Source of the DNA: Fervidobacterium thailandense
GTDB taxonomy: Bacteria > Thermotogota > Thermotogae > Thermotogales > Fervidobacteriaceae
Length of the DNA: 64,000 nt
NCBI RefSeq assembly: GCF_001719065.1
Contig: NZ_LWAF01000008.1
Coordinates: 1 to 64,000, forward strand
Direction of reading: 5' to 3'
Position numbers and translations under genes: made by a program. This document shows, in pieces, positions 25,938 to 35,914 of the stretch. How positions within the stretch are numbered: position 1 is the stretch's first letter; every line of letters starts with the position of its first letter. The notes beneath the pieces are model-generated. The model had not been told where the DNA came from, did not search any database, and was given only the letters and a program-made list of their open reading frames with translations.

Positions 25938-27902
25938 GTGAGCAAAGGTTTCTACATCACAACGCCAATATATTACGTCAACGCCGAACCTCACATAGGT
26001 AGCTCGTATACAACGATCATCGGCGACATTATCGCCAGGTACAAGAGGCTGATGGGTTACGAAGTTTTCTACCTCACCGGTACCGACGAACACGGTCAGA
26101 AAATAGCCCAGGCTGCAAAGGAAAAAGGCGTTGAACCGCAACAACTTTGCGATGAATTAGCCGAAAAATTCAAGGAGCTCTGGAAAGATCTCCAAATCAC
26201 GAACGACTATTTCATTCGTACAACGGACGAGTACCACATGAAGACTGTCCAGTATTTTGTACAAAAAATGATGGAGAACGGTGACATCTACAAAGGAGTG
26301 TACGAAGGTTGGTACTGTGTTCCATGTGAAACGTACTGGAACGAGGATGAACTTGAGCACGACGAACATGGTAGAAATCTTTGCCCTTCGTGCAAGAGGG
26401 AAGTGCAATTACTCAGAGAAGAGAATTACTTTTTCAAACTTTCAAAGTACACTGAACCTCTTTTGAAACACTTTCGCGAAAATCCCGATTTTGTGGAACC
26501 TGATTTTAGAAGAAACGAGATGATAAAGATCCTCGAATCTGGTCTGAAGGATCTTTCTATCACGCGCACAACGCTCAAGTGGGGAATCCCGATGCCAAAC
26601 GACCCTGAGCATGTAATTTACGTTTGGGTCGACGCGCTAATAAATTACATCTCAGCGATAGGTTACCCGAACGACGAAGAAAGGTTCAAGAAATGGTGGC
26701 CTGCCGATGTGCACCTGATCGGTAAAGAGATAAATAGGTTCCACAGTATAATCTGGCCAGCAATGTTGATGTCAGTTGGACTGCCGTTACCGAAGAAGAT
26801 CTACGCGCATGGTTGGTTGACGGTTAACGGTCAGAAGATTAGTAAATCGCTCGGAAACGCAATAGATCCACGTGAATACGTGAGAAAGTATGGTAACGAT
26901 GTGGTTAGGTATTACCTTGTTCGAGACATCGTGTTCGGTAAGGACGGCGATTTTTCGGAAGAAAATCTCGTAAAAAGGTTGAACTCGGACCTTGCAAACG
27001 ATTACGGCAACTTACTTCACAGGACGCTCGCTATTGTTCAAAAACAGTTCGGTTCCGTGATGCCAGGTTACGCCGAATTTGAGGACATCGACCGGAAGCT
27101 GATGGATGAGTACGAAAACGTAAAAAATGAGTACCTCGCACTGATGGATAGTTATAAGCTTACGGAAGCCTTGGAAAGGCTTTGGAACTTTATTGCAACG
27201 CTGAACAAGTATTTTGACGAAACTAAACCATGGGTACTTGCAAAAGAAGGAAAGATGGAACGTTTGGGAACGGTGCTAAGGCTTGTCTCAGAGTGTATCC
27301 TGAAGGTAGCAACTCTCGTTTCACCCGTGATGCCCAACACTTCCGCGGAGGTGTACAGAAGGCTTGGACTGGAACCAAGCTTCTCAAAAGAATTTCTCGA
27401 TGGTTGGGATAAGCTCGGCGGACGGAGGATTACGCACGGTGAACCACTCTTTAAGAAGATAGAAAAACTTGAGAAAGTTACTCCACAGCCTGATGTAAGA
27501 GTCGAGAAAACTGAGAAGGCGGGGGAGAGGACGGTGCAACAGGGTACTCCGAATCTGGAGAATGTTGTAACAACAGATTTGATAGACATAGATTACTTCA
27601 AAAAGATTGATCTTAGGGTTGGCAAGGTATTGGAAGCTGAACGCGTGGAAAAATCTGAAAAACTCGTGAAATTGAAAGTCGACCTTGGAGAACTCGGCGT
27701 GAAGCAAATCGTTGCAGGTATTGCAAAATACTATCAGCCAGAAGAATTAGTCGGCAAGTTGATAATTGTGGTTGCAAACTTGAAACCAGCTAAATTGATG
27801 GGCATTGAATCTCAAGGGATGCTTTTAGCGGCAAAGTCTGGCGAAAAATTGATACTCTTAACGGTTTCAAGCGAAATAGATCCCGGAGCAAAAATATCGT
27901 AA
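25938..27902 (+). CDS. metG: Methionine--tRNA ligase
   Basis: MetRS (654 residues), a class I synthetase. It has [18 protein letters not shown] (HIGH-type motif), a connective domain with C127xxC130 and C149xxC152 for zinc, the WVDALINYI block and KISKS (KMSKS variant). An anticodon-binding helical domain is followed by a variable linker (about 500-550) and a C-terminal Trbp111-like tRNA-binding domain ([20 protein letters not shown] to GMLLAA). I prefer GTG 25938, seven bases after GGAGGT, over GTG 25929, which overlaps that site. It is followed after a short gap by gyrA. Confidence 0.96.
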   Translation: MSKGFYITTPIYYVNAEPHIGSSYTTIIGDIIARYKRLMGYEVFYLTGTDEHGQKIAQAAKEKGVEPQQLCDELAEKFKELWKDLQITNDYFIRTTDEYHMKTVQYFVQKMMENGDIYKGVYEGWYCVPCETYWNEDELEHDEHGRNLCPSCKREVQLLREENYFFKLSKYTEPLLKHFRENPDFVEPDFRRNEMIKILESGLKDLSITRTTLKWGIPMPNDPEHVIYVWVDALINYISAIGYPNDEERFKKWWPADVHLIGKEINRFHSIIWPAMLMSVGLPLPKKIYAHGWLTVNGQKISKSLGNAIDPREYVRKYGNDVVRYYLVRDIVFGKDGDFSEENLVKRLNSDLANDYGNLLHRTLAIVQKQFGSVMPGYAEFEDIDRKLMDEYENVKNEYLALMDSYKLTEALERLWNFIATLNKYFDETKPWVLAKEGKMERLGTVLRLVSECILKVATLVSPVMPNTSAEVYRRLGLEPSFSKEFLDGWDKLGGRRITHGEPLFKKIEKLEKVTPQPDVRVEKTEKAGERTVQQGTPNLENVVTTDLIDIDYFKKIDLRVGKVLEAERVEKSEKLVKLKVDLGELGVKQIVAGIAKYYQPEELVGKLIIVVANLKPAKLMGIESQGMLLAAKSGEKLILLTVSSEIDPGAKIS

Positions 27903-27931
27903 TTTGGTTTTTGAGCAAGGAGGTTTCGCTT

Positions 27932-30379
27932 GTGGAAGAGGAAATCACTCAAAAAAGTACCGAAAACGTGATTGATAGAGTTCTCGAAGAGGAGCTGGTA
28001 AAGTCTTATCTCAGTTATTCAATGAGTGTCATCATAGGTCGCGCCATCCCGGATGTGAGAGATGGACTAAAACCCGTCCAGCGACGTATATTGTACTCTA
28101 TGTACGAATTGGGACTCACGCACAACAAGCCATTCAAGAAATCAGCCCGTATCGTCGGTGAGGTCATGGGTAAATACCACCCACACGGAGATGCTTCAAT
28201 CTACGAAGCACTTGTCAGGATGGCTCAACCGTGGGTGATGAGGTATCCGCTGGTTGAGGGACAGGGTAATTTTGGTTCTGTAGACCGTGACCCACCCGCC
28301 GCGATGCGTTACACTGAGGCAAGACTTCAGAAAATAGCTGAAGAGATGCTTGAGGATATAGACAAGCAAACGGTGAATATGCTTAAAAACTTTGACGAAA
28401 CGCTCGAAGAACCGGAAGTTTTACCAGCAAAGGTTCCCAATTTGTTATTGAATGGTGCGAGTGGTATCGCCGTGGGAATGGCAACGAACATCCCTACGCA
28501 TAACCTGTCCGATGTCGTTGATACAATAGTAGCTTATATACAAAATCCGAACATTAGTCCTGAGGAACTCGTCGAAAAGATTAAGGGACCCGACTTCCCA
28601 ACCGGCGGTGTCATAATTGGGAAAGCAGGCTTGCGTGAGATGTATTTGACCGGTAAAGGTAGTTTCACAGTACGTGGTAAACTTGAGATAAAACACGAGA
28701 AGAAGCGCAAGTTGATTATCATTACTGAAATTCCTTACAACGTGAGTAAGGCAGAACTGATCGAACAAATCGCCGACTTCCTACAACACGACGAAATTCC
28801 TGTGAAGGACCTCAGGGACGAAAGTGATAAGGATGGTTTGAGAGTTGTTATAGAATTGCCCGAAGACATCAACGAGGAGGTTATAATTAATAACCTATAC
28901 CAGCGAACGAGCTTACAAGTGCGCTTCAACGCAAATTTTCTCGTTATTGACGCGGATAAGCAGCCAAAATTGATGAACCTCAAGCAAATTATCGAAGCTT
29001 ACGTTAAGCACCGGTTTGAGGTTGTCCGAAGAAGAACACAACACGCTTATTTGCATGATTCTAAGCGCGCACATATTGTTGAAGGTCTCATAAAAGCCTC
29101 ACGGGCAATCGACACGGTAGTAAGCATCGTTCGTAGTGCGAAAGACAGTGCCGAAGCCGTTGCTCAACTTGTCGAAATTCTCGGGCTGTCCGAGGAGCAA
29201 GCAAAAGCTGTACTTGAAATGAGACTTGGTCGGTTAACGAACCTGGAAGTCAACAACCTCATGCAAGAATACAAAGAACTGATCCAGAGAATCGAAAGGG
29301 AAAAAGAATTACTCGCCCGCGACGAAAAGGTCTACGAGGTTATCGTTCAGGAACTTCTTGAGTTAAAAGAAAAATACGGAGATAAGCGATTAACGGAAAT
29401 CCTTGAGCAAGAGGAGGTTACAACTAAGTTTGACAAGAAGGACCTCGTAGCGAACAAAGACGTCGTCATAACGCTCACAAGGAAAGGATTCCTAAAATTG
29501 ATGGACTTAAACGTTTTCCGCACCCAGAGGAGAAACGGGAAAGGCATAGCGGGTGCGAACCTCATGGAAGACGATATAATCTCGCTGATTACTTACAGTA
29601 AACTCCACAACAAAATGCTTTTCTTCACGTCATTTGGAAAAGTGTACGAACTCGAGAACATAGACATCGAGGAAAGCGGGCGGAATACTAAGGGTAAGCC
29701 CATCACAAAATATTTGAAGCTCGAGCCCGGCGAAAAGGTGCTCAGTATGATAGATATATCCGACTACAGTGGAGATCTTTTCTTCGTCACGAAAAACGGA
29801 TTCGTCAAGAGAACGAGTTTAGAAGACTTTAAAAACATAACGTCCAAGGGGATTCGTGCGATAAGCTTCAAGGAAGGCGACGAGCTCGTGTCAGTTCTGA
29901 AAGTTTCCTCGGAGGAAAACACAGTCCTCATTTCAACGAAACTCGGCATGAGTATAAGGTTCAGTGTTTCGGAAGTACGCACAATGGGGCGTTCGGCAGC
30001 TGGTGTTCATGGAATAAGGTTGAGAGAAGGTGATGAAGTGATATCGGCTACGATTCTTGACTCTGATGACGGCTATATTCTAACGATCACGGAAAACGGC
30101 TACGGAAGGCTCAGCGAGGTTACCGAGTACAGGAAACAATCCAGAGATGGCCTCGGCATTAAGAATATTGGGGAAATTGAGAAAACCGGTCCCATAGTGG
30201 GTGTTTCGCACGTGTACGGTAATGAAGAAGTTGTTCTCTTCACTAAATACGGGACGAGTCTCAAGTTCAAAGTGTCCGACATTCCCGTCCGGAGTCGAAC
30301 TGCTCAAGGAGTAAAGGTCATGCATCTAGCCGAGGGTGATGCAATCGCAGACTTTGCCGTTATCAAGGAAGAAGAGTGA
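27932..30379 (+). CDS. gyrA: DNA gyrase subunit A
   Basis: GyrA (815 residues) cleaves and rejoins DNA in the gyrase A2B2 complex. The catalytic Tyr127 is in [10 protein letters not shown]. The C-terminal beta-pinwheel carries the GyrA box QRRNGKG (about 532-538), which separates gyrase from topoisomerase IV. In the quinolone region [12 protein letters not shown], Ala88 and Glu92 stand where E. coli has Ser83 and Asp87. The start is GTG 27932, seven bases after AAGGAGGT; the TTG at 27911 lies before that site. gyrB is not in the window. The stop overlaps no gene, and archease follows 23 bases later. Confidence 0.96.
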   Translation: MEEEITQKSTENVIDRVLEEELVKSYLSYSMSVIIGRAIPDVRDGLKPVQRRILYSMYELGLTHNKPFKKSARIVGEVMGKYHPHGDASIYEALVRMAQPWVMRYPLVEGQGNFGSVDRDPPAAMRYTEARLQKIAEEMLEDIDKQTVNMLKNFDETLEEPEVLPAKVPNLLLNGASGIAVGMATNIPTHNLSDVVDTIVAYIQNPNISPEELVEKIKGPDFPTGGVIIGKAGLREMYLTGKGSFTVRGKLEIKHEKKRKLIIITEIPYNVSKAELIEQIADFLQHDEIPVKDLRDESDKDGLRVVIELPEDINEEVIINNLYQRTSLQVRFNANFLVIDADKQPKLMNLKQIIEAYVKHRFEVVRRRTQHAYLHDSKRAHIVEGLIKASRAIDTVVSIVRSAKDSAEAVAQLVEILGLSEEQAKAVLEMRLGRLTNLEVNNLMQEYKELIQRIEREKELLARDEKVYEVIVQELLELKEKYGDKRLTEILEQEEVTTKFDKKDLVANKDVVITLTRKGFLKLMDLNVFRTQRRNGKGIAGANLMEDDIISLITYSKLHNKMLFFTSFGKVYELENIDIEESGRNTKGKPITKYLKLEPGEKVLSMIDISDYSGDLFFVTKNGFVKRTSLEDFKNITSKGIRAISFKEGDELVSVLKVSSEENTVLISTKLGMSIRFSVSEVRTMGRSAAGVHGIRLREGDEVISATILDSDDGYILTITENGYGRLSEVTEYRKQSRDGLGIKNIGEIEKTGPIVGVSHVYGNEEVVLFTKYGTSLKFKVSDIPVRSRTAQGVKVMHLAEGDAIADFAVIKEEE

Positions 30380-30402
30380 AGAAACAAGAGCGAGGGTCAA
30401 CG

Positions 30403-30804
30403 ATGTTTAAGGACATTTCTCACACAGCAGACCTTGCTTACGAAGTTGTCTGTAGGGACGGGGAAGAGTTACTTAAAGATGTGATCGAGATTGTACGGAC
30501 GCACACCGAGTTTCAGGAAGAGGCAGTACGGGGTAAAAACGGGGCAAAGGTGCAAAAATCGAAGAGAAAATGTTATAATAAGTTGAGGAATCTGGATAAC
30601 GTTGACGAAGATTTGCTGTTCGACATTGTGAATGAAATAATCCTAATCATCGATACGGGATACTTTCCGACAAAAGTTGAAGGAACCTGTGTGTATTTTG
30701 AATCACGAAAGGCAGTTTGTAGGTTAAAAGCACTCACGTACCATATGTTGACGATCGAAAAGGAAGGAGATAACTTCCGAATTAGGATGGTGTTTGACGT
30801 ATGA
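30403..30804 (+). CDS. Archease family protein
   Basis: A 133-residue small protein of the archease family, known as an activator of the RtcB RNA ligase in archaea and eukaryotes. The N-terminal FKDISHTADLAYEV contains the conserved metal-binding Asp10, DIVNEIILIIDTG matches the middle strand-helix, and the C-terminal FRIRMVFDV supplies the late Asp. A lysine-rich central insertion (about 48-62) looks divergent. ATG 30403 follows GAGGGT. rtcB is not in the window; the stop overlaps lexA by four bases. Its role in this organism is unknown. Confidence 0.82.
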   Translation: MFKDISHTADLAYEVVCRDGEELLKDVIEIVRTHTEFQEEAVRGKNGAKVQKSKRKCYNKLRNLDNVDEDLLFDIVNEIILIIDTGYFPTKVEGTCVYFESRKAVCRLKALTYHMLTIEKEGDNFRIRMVFDV

Positions 30805-31397
30805 AAGATTTGACGGAAAAACAAGCAAAAGTGTACGAGTTTATAAAAAATTACATCCTTTTAAAAGGCCATTCACCCTCAATTCGAGATATCGCACGTC
30901 ATTTCAAAATGACCCCGCGTGGTGCGCAACAACACGTAATCGCCCTTGAAAAGAAAGGCTACATAAAGCGTAGTCACGGTGCTCGGACGATATCGCTCAT
31001 GGATCGAACTGAGAGTATTGCCATCCCTGTGAAAGGGAAGATCGCCGCAGGACAAGCAATAGAAATGTTCGAAGAAGTTGGAGAAGAAATCGAAGTCCCT
31101 GTTATGATGCTAAGAGGCTATGGGGAATACTTTGCCTTGAAGGTGCAGGGTGATAGTATGATAAACGCTCATATAGTTGACGGCGATTATGTTATACTGA
31201 AAAAACAGCACACGGCGGAAAACAACTCCATAGTGGCGGTTGTAGTTGACGATAAGATCACTTTGAAGAGGTTCATCCTGAAAGACGACCACGTTGAGCT
31301 TGTTCCCGAAAACGAGAACTTCGAGATTATCAAAGTGGATCCGAAGAAAGTTCGAATCTTAGGGAAAATGGTTGGCTTGATCAGAATTCTGAAGTGA
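30801..31397 (+). CDS. lexA: LexA-type SOS repressor
   Basis: LexA (198 residues) represses SOS genes until RecA stimulates its self-cleavage. An N-terminal winged helix (SPSIRDIARHFKMTPRGAQQHVIALEKKGYI) is followed by a cleavage site at Ala83-Gly84 in IAAGQA. The peptidase dyad is Ser119 in GDSM and Lys156 in TLKR. The recognition helix (TPRGAQQHV) differs from the E. coli and Bacillus types, so its operator is probably different and I could not define it. It overlaps archease by four bases. Confidence 0.93.
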   Translation: MKDLTEKQAKVYEFIKNYILLKGHSPSIRDIARHFKMTPRGAQQHVIALEKKGYIKRSHGARTISLMDRTESIAIPVKGKIAAGQAIEMFEEVGEEIEVPVMMLRGYGEYFALKVQGDSMINAHIVDGDYVILKKQHTAENNSIVAVVVDDKITLKRFILKDDHVELVPENENFEIIKVDPKKVRILGKMVGLIRILK

Positions 31398-31433
31398 AAA
31401 CGACAATCGGAGATACAGTTCGGGGGGAAGGCC

Positions 31434-31769
31434 ATGAATTACGAGATAATCGATGGCATTATGAAAATCTACGTCCCAGAGGAGCTGGAACTGAACAACG
31501 CTCAAGACGTTAAAAGATTTGTTTACGATCAGGCCTTTGGTAAGGGTTACAAATACGTTATTTTGGACTTTTCCCGGACGCATTATATCGACAGTACCGG
31601 GATAGGAGTCATCGTCGCTCTTCACAAACAAGCCTTAGTGAATGCCGGAGCGGTGGCTTTTGTGAACATAGATCAGAATATAAAGAGCCTTCTCAGGATG
31701 ACTGCATTGGACCGCGTGCTCAACATTTTTGACTCCGAAGAGGAAGCTTTAAGGTTTTTAAAATCTTAA
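31434..31769 (+). CDS. STAS-domain anti-sigma factor antagonist, first of a pair
   Basis: A 111-residue single STAS domain like SpoIIAA/RsbV. The phosphorylatable serine is Ser54 in YIDSTGIGVI, the usual target of a partner switch kinase. VILDFS precedes it and LLRMTALDRVLNIFDSEEEAL closes the domain. It should bind and neutralise an anti-sigma or other histidine-kinase-like switch protein, but no such kinase gene is in the window. A GGGGGGAA site lies just before the ATG. A paralogue follows 34 bases downstream. Confidence 0.87.
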   Translation: MNYEIIDGIMKIYVPEELELNNAQDVKRFVYDQAFGKGYKYVILDFSRTHYIDSTGIGVIVALHKQALVNAGAVAFVNIDQNIKSLLRMTALDRVLNIFDSEEEALRFLKS

Positions 31770-31803
31770 AGAACGGAGAGATTTGGAAGGAGGGGGATAA
31801 ACG

Positions 31804-32139
31804 ATGTACAGGTATACCGAACAAATGGGTGTCGCGATCGTGGCTCTCGAAGGTGATATTAGCATGCAGAACGCTATGAGCTTGAGGAATTGGGTTGTCG
31901 ATAACTTGATTAAGGCGGGAAAGACCAAGATCGTCTTCGACTTTTCCAAAGTCGGCGCCGTTGACAGCTTCGGGCTTGGAACGTTTGTCAGTATTCACAA
32001 AACGGCTGTATCCAACGGTGGTTCAATTGCGTTCGCTTCCGTCAACGAGAATGTCAAAAAATTACTGTCTTTGACAGCACTCGACAAAGTAATCAGAACA
32101 TTCGATAGCGTGACTGACGCAGTCAGTGCTATCAGGTAA
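31804..32139 (+). CDS. STAS-domain protein, second of a pair
   Basis: A 111-residue paralogue of the preceding gene, with the same length and the same end (LLSLTALDKVIRTFDSVTDAV). The phosphorylation site reads VDSFGLGTF: Ser55 is kept but the next residue is Phe rather than Thr/Ser, which may change kinase recognition. It begins with MYRYTEQMGVAIVALEGDIS, the usual first strands. AAGGAGGGGG precedes the ATG. The tandem pair suggests a partner-switching cascade with two antagonists, or division of labour after duplication. Confidence 0.85.
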   Translation: MYRYTEQMGVAIVALEGDISMQNAMSLRNWVVDNLIKAGKTKIVFDFSKVGAVDSFGLGTFVSIHKTAVSNGGSIAFASVNENVKKLLSLTALDKVIRTFDSVTDAVSAIR

Positions 32140-32167
32140 TTAATCCGTTACATTGTGAGGTGTTTTA

Positions 32168-32605
32168 ATGAGGATAGCCATAGGAAGTGACCATGCTGCG
32201 TTTGAGCTTAAGGAGAAGGTAAAGGAGTACCTCCAAAAGAAAGGTATCGAAGTTCTGGATTGTGGAACCTACTCTATCGAGAGTGTTGATTATCCCGACT
32301 ACGCGAAGAAAGTTTGCGAGAAAGTGGTCAACAAAGAGTGTGATTTCGGAATCCTTATGTGCGGTACCGGGATAGGAATGTCAATAGCGGCGAATAAGTT
32401 CAAAGGTATTAGGGCCGCACTTTGTTTGTTCCCCGAAATGGCTCAATACGCGAGGCGGCATAACGATGCAAACGTGTTGGTACTTCCTGGTAGACTAATG
32501 GGCTCAGAGCTTGCAAAGTGGACGGTGGACGCGTTCCTGAATTCGACCTTTGAAGGTGGTCGTCACGAAAGAAGGGTGAAAAAAATCGAAGAATTGGAGG
32601 GTTGA
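32168..32605 (+). CDS. rpiB: Ribose-5-phosphate isomerase B
   Basis: RpiB (145 residues) interconverts ribose 5-phosphate and ribulose 5-phosphate. It begins MRIAIGSDHAAFELKE and has the catalytic Cys in ILMCGTGIGMSIAANK and the phosphate-binding RRHNDANVLVLPGR. The C-terminus EGGRHERRVKKI is typical. GAGGTG lies seven bases before the ATG. The last codons overlap the next gene by four bases. Confidence 0.95.
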   Translation: MRIAIGSDHAAFELKEKVKEYLQKKGIEVLDCGTYSIESVDYPDYAKKVCEKVVNKECDFGILMCGTGIGMSIAANKFKGIRAALCLFPEMAQYARRHNDANVLVLPGRLMGSELAKWTVDAFLNSTFEGGRHERRVKKIEELEG

Positions 32606-33600
32606 AGACGAAGACGCAAGAAATTGTTGTGTTTGCCGAGCTAAATCTCAATTTTCGGCCTACGAAAGAAATAGATAACGGAAGGTTCATAAGGAATCCC
32701 GAGAGACCTTCGAGGTTAAGGTTTATCCTGGAGTTCTTAGAGAAACACTTTCCCATAGGACAAGTGCGAAGTTTTCCCGAAGAAGTCTTGAGTTTGGCGC
32801 ACAGCGTTGAGTACATCGATTACTTGAAAACCAAGTGTGCCCAGGTGGAAAGTGAGTACATACCGGAAGTCTTTTTCTTAGACAAGGTTTTCGACACAGG
32901 CACACCGATTTTACGCCAGACTTTCGATGCAGCCAAAAAGGCTGTTGATGCTACACTCTCAGCGGTAGAGTACACCTTGGTCACTAATCGAATGACCTAC
33001 GCCCTGACCCGACCTCCCGGGCACCATGCGATGAAATCCTACGCTGGAGGGTATTGTTACTTCAACAACGTTGCGATTGCTGGCAGGTACCTCGAAAGTA
33101 GGGGTATGAGGGTTGCTATTCTCGATTTAGATTTTCACCATGGTAATGGCACACAGGAAATTTTTTACGAAGATCCCAACGTACTCTTTGTTTCCATCCA
33201 TGGAACTCCGAAAGAATTTTACCCGTGGTTCTCCGGCTTCGAAAACGAGGTTGGTGCAGGACAAGCTGTCGGCTTAAACGTGAATATCCCACTACCGAGG
33301 GGGACAAACGGGAGTAGTTACTTGGAAGCTTTAAGAACGGCTATTGGGAAAATAGAGGACTTCAGACCTGATTACGTCCTCATCTCCCTTGGAACGGATA
33401 CTCATATAGAGGATCCTGTGGGAAAATTTTCACTGATCGATAGAGATTACGTTTCAATCGGTGCCGAGCTTTCAAAACTGCGTGAACGTGTCTCGTTCCT
33501 CACTTTTGTACACGAAGGTGGTTACAATCCACGAGCCAACGCGAGAGCCGTGAAGAATCTTTTGCAAGGATTTTTGGGAATTTTTTCGATGGAGGGATGA
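32602..33600 (+). CDS. Histone deacetylase-family amidohydrolase
   Basis: A 332-residue zinc-dependent deacetylase of the HDAC/acetylpolyamine amidohydrolase superfamily. RPPGHHA supplies the two active-site His, GGYCYFNNVAIA follows, and DLDFHHGNGTQEIF gives metal Asp and His. SLGTDTH supplies the second metal Asp and VHEGGYN the late Gly-rich strand. Bacterial members act on acetylated small amines or acetyl-lysine; the substrate here is unknown. The start TTG 32602 overlaps rpiB but leaves the GGAGG only one base away, so initiation may depend on coupling, or the true start may be slightly downstream. Confidence 0.88.
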   Translation: MKTKTQEIVVFAELNLNFRPTKEIDNGRFIRNPERPSRLRFILEFLEKHFPIGQVRSFPEEVLSLAHSVEYIDYLKTKCAQVESEYIPEVFFLDKVFDTGTPILRQTFDAAKKAVDATLSAVEYTLVTNRMTYALTRPPGHHAMKSYAGGYCYFNNVAIAGRYLESRGMRVAILDLDFHHGNGTQEIFYEDPNVLFVSIHGTPKEFYPWFSGFENEVGAGQAVGLNVNIPLPRGTNGSSYLEALRTAIGKIEDFRPDYVLISLGTDTHIEDPVGKFSLIDRDYVSIGAELSKLRERVSFLTFVHEGGYNPRANARAVKNLLQGFLGIFSMEG

Positions 33601-33604
33601 AGGA

Positions 33605-34054
33605 ATGGCTTTGAAGGAGAGGATTCTCAACGATCTTAAGGAAGCGATGAAATCTAAGGACGAGTTGAGGTTAAAAGTGCTCAGAGCTATAAAGACCGCT
33701 ATAGGTTATTTCGAGGTCGAAGGTGAGAAGAGGGAAGCAACAGACGAGGACGTGCAAAAGCTTATCTTGAAGGAGATGAAGAAACGTCAGGAAGCAATAG
33801 AGGAGTACAGAAAAGCTGGTAGAGAAGATCTTGCAGCCAACGAAGAAGCGGAACTACGAATTTTGGAAGAGTACGCCCCGAAGATGATGAGTAAGGAGGA
33901 GATTGAGGCTGTTGTGAAAGAAATCATCGCCGAGCTGAACGCCACCCAGAAAGATTTCGGGAAGGTAATGAAAGAAGCGATGGGCCGTTTGAAAGGGTCG
34001 GCCGATGGGAAACTGGTTAACGAAGTGGTAAAGGAGTTGTTGAGTGGTCGGTGA
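33605..34054 (+). CDS. GatB/YqeY domain protein
   Basis: A 149-residue all-helical protein of the YqeY family, related to the C-terminal tRNA-binding domain of GatB. It begins LKERILNDLKEAMKSKDELRLKVLR and ends with GKVMKEAMGRLKGSADGKLVNEVVKELL, the family signature. Members are thought to bind tRNA or modulate amidotransferases, but their role is unsettled. GGAGGG lies just upstream of the ATG, close behind the deacetylase stop. The last bases overlap the radical SAM gene start (GTGA). Confidence 0.9.
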   Translation: MALKERILNDLKEAMKSKDELRLKVLRAIKTAIGYFEVEGEKREATDEDVQKLILKEMKKRQEAIEEYRKAGREDLAANEEAELRILEEYAPKMMSKEEIEAVVKEIIAELNATQKDFGKVMKEAMGRLKGSADGKLVNEVVKELLSGR

Positions 34055-35031
34055 GCCATACCGCAAATGCTCCGAAGATATTCCCACTGTTTCTATCAAA
34101 CTTCGGCTGCAAAGGTCGATGCATTTACTGTAATCAAAGAATAATGACCGGAGAAAGTCCAATAACACCTAAGGAACTTAGTGGGGTTGATTTTTCTAAA
34201 GTGGACGAAATAGCGTTCTATGGTGGAACCTTTACATGGCTCGATCCAAAACTGATTGAGGATTACTTGAGGGTCGCACCGGAGAAACCGAAAAGGGTTT
34301 CAACCAGACCAGATGCGATTACCGACGAGATGTTGGAAATACTTAAACGATACAACGTTAGAACTGTGGAGCTCGGTGTTGAGAGTCTTTTCGAGGACGT
34401 TTTGCACGCTTCGAAGAGATTTTACAACGCGGAGATCGTTCGCAAAGCGATAGAAAAATTGAAAAGTAACTTCAACGTGGTCGTACATCTGATGACGGGT
34501 TTGCCCGGAGACACGACAAAAAAGAGTCTTATCTCCACGCTAAAGCTTTTGAACTGGGGTATCAAGGTTTTTAGGATACACCCCACTTTGGTTTTTTCCG
34601 ATACTGAGCTGGAGAGGATGTACAAATCCGGGCAGTACACCCCGCAGCCACTCGAAGAGGCAGTTCACACAGTCGCCCAAATGCTCGCCGTAGTAGAAGC
34701 CTACGGAGGTAGGGTTATTAGGATGGGATATCACGTTCCGAATAGCCAAAAACCGTACATTGTTGCCGGGCCATACCATCCATCTTTCGGGGACCTGGTG
34801 CGTGCAAGGCTGGTGAGGGAGATAATCAATTTCTTGGGTGTGAGGAATGTTAAAGTACCAAAAAGGTTCAGAACTTGGTTTACAAGTTACGGAAACAATG
34901 GACTGGGATTTTCGATAGAATTGACAGATAGTGAAGAAATTATCCTCGGTGCGTATACTTTCAAGGAAGCCGAAACTCTCTACGTTGAGAGAATCGTAAA
35001 ACCAGCGATCGAATCACCGAACATTGTTTAG
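34051..35031 (+). CDS. Radical SAM protein, Elp3-like N-terminal domain
   Basis: A 326-residue radical SAM enzyme. The 4Fe-4S motif is C20xxxC24xxC27 in NFGCKGRCIYCNQR, followed by the SAM-binding IAFYGGTFTWLD and the Elp3-type RPDAITDEMLEILKRYNVRTVELGVES and LMTGLPGD. It matches the Elp3/MiaA-B-like radical SAM fold without a GNAT acetyltransferase domain. The C-terminal part ends in a region with LTDSEEIILGAYTF that I cannot name. Its substrate is unknown. GTG 34051 overlaps the yqeY stop. Confidence 0.87.
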   Translation: MSHTANAPKIFPLFLSNFGCKGRCIYCNQRIMTGESPITPKELSGVDFSKVDEIAFYGGTFTWLDPKLIEDYLRVAPEKPKRVSTRPDAITDEMLEILKRYNVRTVELGVESLFEDVLHASKRFYNAEIVRKAIEKLKSNFNVVVHLMTGLPGDTTKKSLISTLKLLNWGIKVFRIHPTLVFSDTELERMYKSGQYTPQPLEEAVHTVAQMLAVVEAYGGRVIRMGYHVPNSQKPYIVAGPYHPSFGDLVRARLVREIINFLGVRNVKVPKRFRTWFTSYGNNGLGFSIELTDSEEIILGAYTFKEAETLYVERIVKPAIESPNIV

Positions 35032-35046
35032 CTCAGGGGTGAGCAC

Positions 35047-35697
35047 ATGCAAGAGTTAATTTTTTGGATCATTTTCCTAACCGTAAGTATCTCGCTGTTA
35101 ATTTCTCAAAGTCTTGTCAAAGTAGAAAAACCCGTTGTACCGGTCCCACAGGGAACTTTAATCGAAACACTCCCGGACCCGAAAAAAGAAGATCCCGCGC
35201 TTGTGTTAGAGTATGAAAGTGTCATCGTTCGCGAAAGATTAGCTGAGCTTGACAGAAACACAAGCTTGGTGTACGGTTTGGGAAAAAGCTCTGGTCCCGA
35301 CCTTAACGTGCCTTTGATAAAAGAAAGCTCGAGACAACTTGCGCTTCAACAGATAATCTCAAAACTCGAGACGAAAAAAAGTATAATTAAGGAATTTCTT
35401 CGAAAAGGCATCCCCGATCAAGATTACTTAGCAGAACTTGAAAGTTTAACGGAAAAGGCGTTCTGGCAACTGTATTCGGTGATAGCTTTTGAGGAAGGCA
35501 CATTGATTAGCACCTTCAGGATATGGACGAAAACAGAAAAACAAATCGTGACCTACTACTCCCTTATCGTCTTTAACCACGACTACGCTCTGAGTTACGT
35601 ACTTTCACTCTACCCTGAGCTTGCGGTAATCGCATACAGTGGTAAACAAATGTCATTTGAAACGTTATGGTTGGCCGCTTTTCGAACGGAACAGTAG
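35047..35697 (+). CDS. Membrane-anchored protein of unknown function
   Basis: A 216-residue protein with an N-terminal hydrophobic segment (residues 3-22, LIFWIIFLTVSISLLISQSL), either signal anchor or signal peptide, and a proline-rich linker (VEKPVVPVPQGTLIETLPDP). The remaining 150 residues are charged helices (SSRQLALQQIISKLETKKSIIKEF) and a C-terminal part with aromatic strands. I recognise no family. A GGGGTGAG site precedes the ATG 16 bases after the radical SAM gene. It is the last gene of the plus-strand run. Confidence 0.65.
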   Translation: MQELIFWIIFLTVSISLLISQSLVKVEKPVVPVPQGTLIETLPDPKKEDPALVLEYESVIVRERLAELDRNTSLVYGLGKSSGPDLNVPLIKESSRQLALQQIISKLETKKSIIKEFLRKGIPDQDYLAELESLTEKAFWQLYSVIAFEEGTLISTFRIWTKTEKQIVTYYSLIVFNHDYALSYVLSLYPELAVIAYSGKQMSFETLWLAAFRTEQ

Positions 35698-35735
35698 ATG
35701 AACTCACAAATGTTCGAACTTGGAAAAAATAAAAA

Positions 35736-35824
35736 TGGCGGAGGCGGTGGGACTCGAACCCACAAGGACCGAGAGGTCCACCGATTTTCGAGACCGGCTC
35801 CTTAGCCAGTTCGGACACGCCTCC
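35736..35824 (-). tRNA. tRNA-Ser (anticodon CGA)
   Basis: An 89-base class II tRNA on the minus strand. The acceptor stem GGAGGCG pairs with CGCCTCC, and discriminator G and CCA are encoded. The anticodon stem CCGGT/ATCGG closes the loop CTCGAAA, giving anticodon CGA for the UCG codon. The long variable arm pairs GGACC with GGTCC, and the T arm is GTGGG/CCCAC with TTCGAGT. Confidence 0.95.
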
Positions 35825-35914
35825 GACCTTATTTTACTCACGAACTTTACCAGAACAAGATTATAACATCACTCACGGATTTTTTCAAGAGGTAGACCGG
35901 GGAGGAGGATTTGC

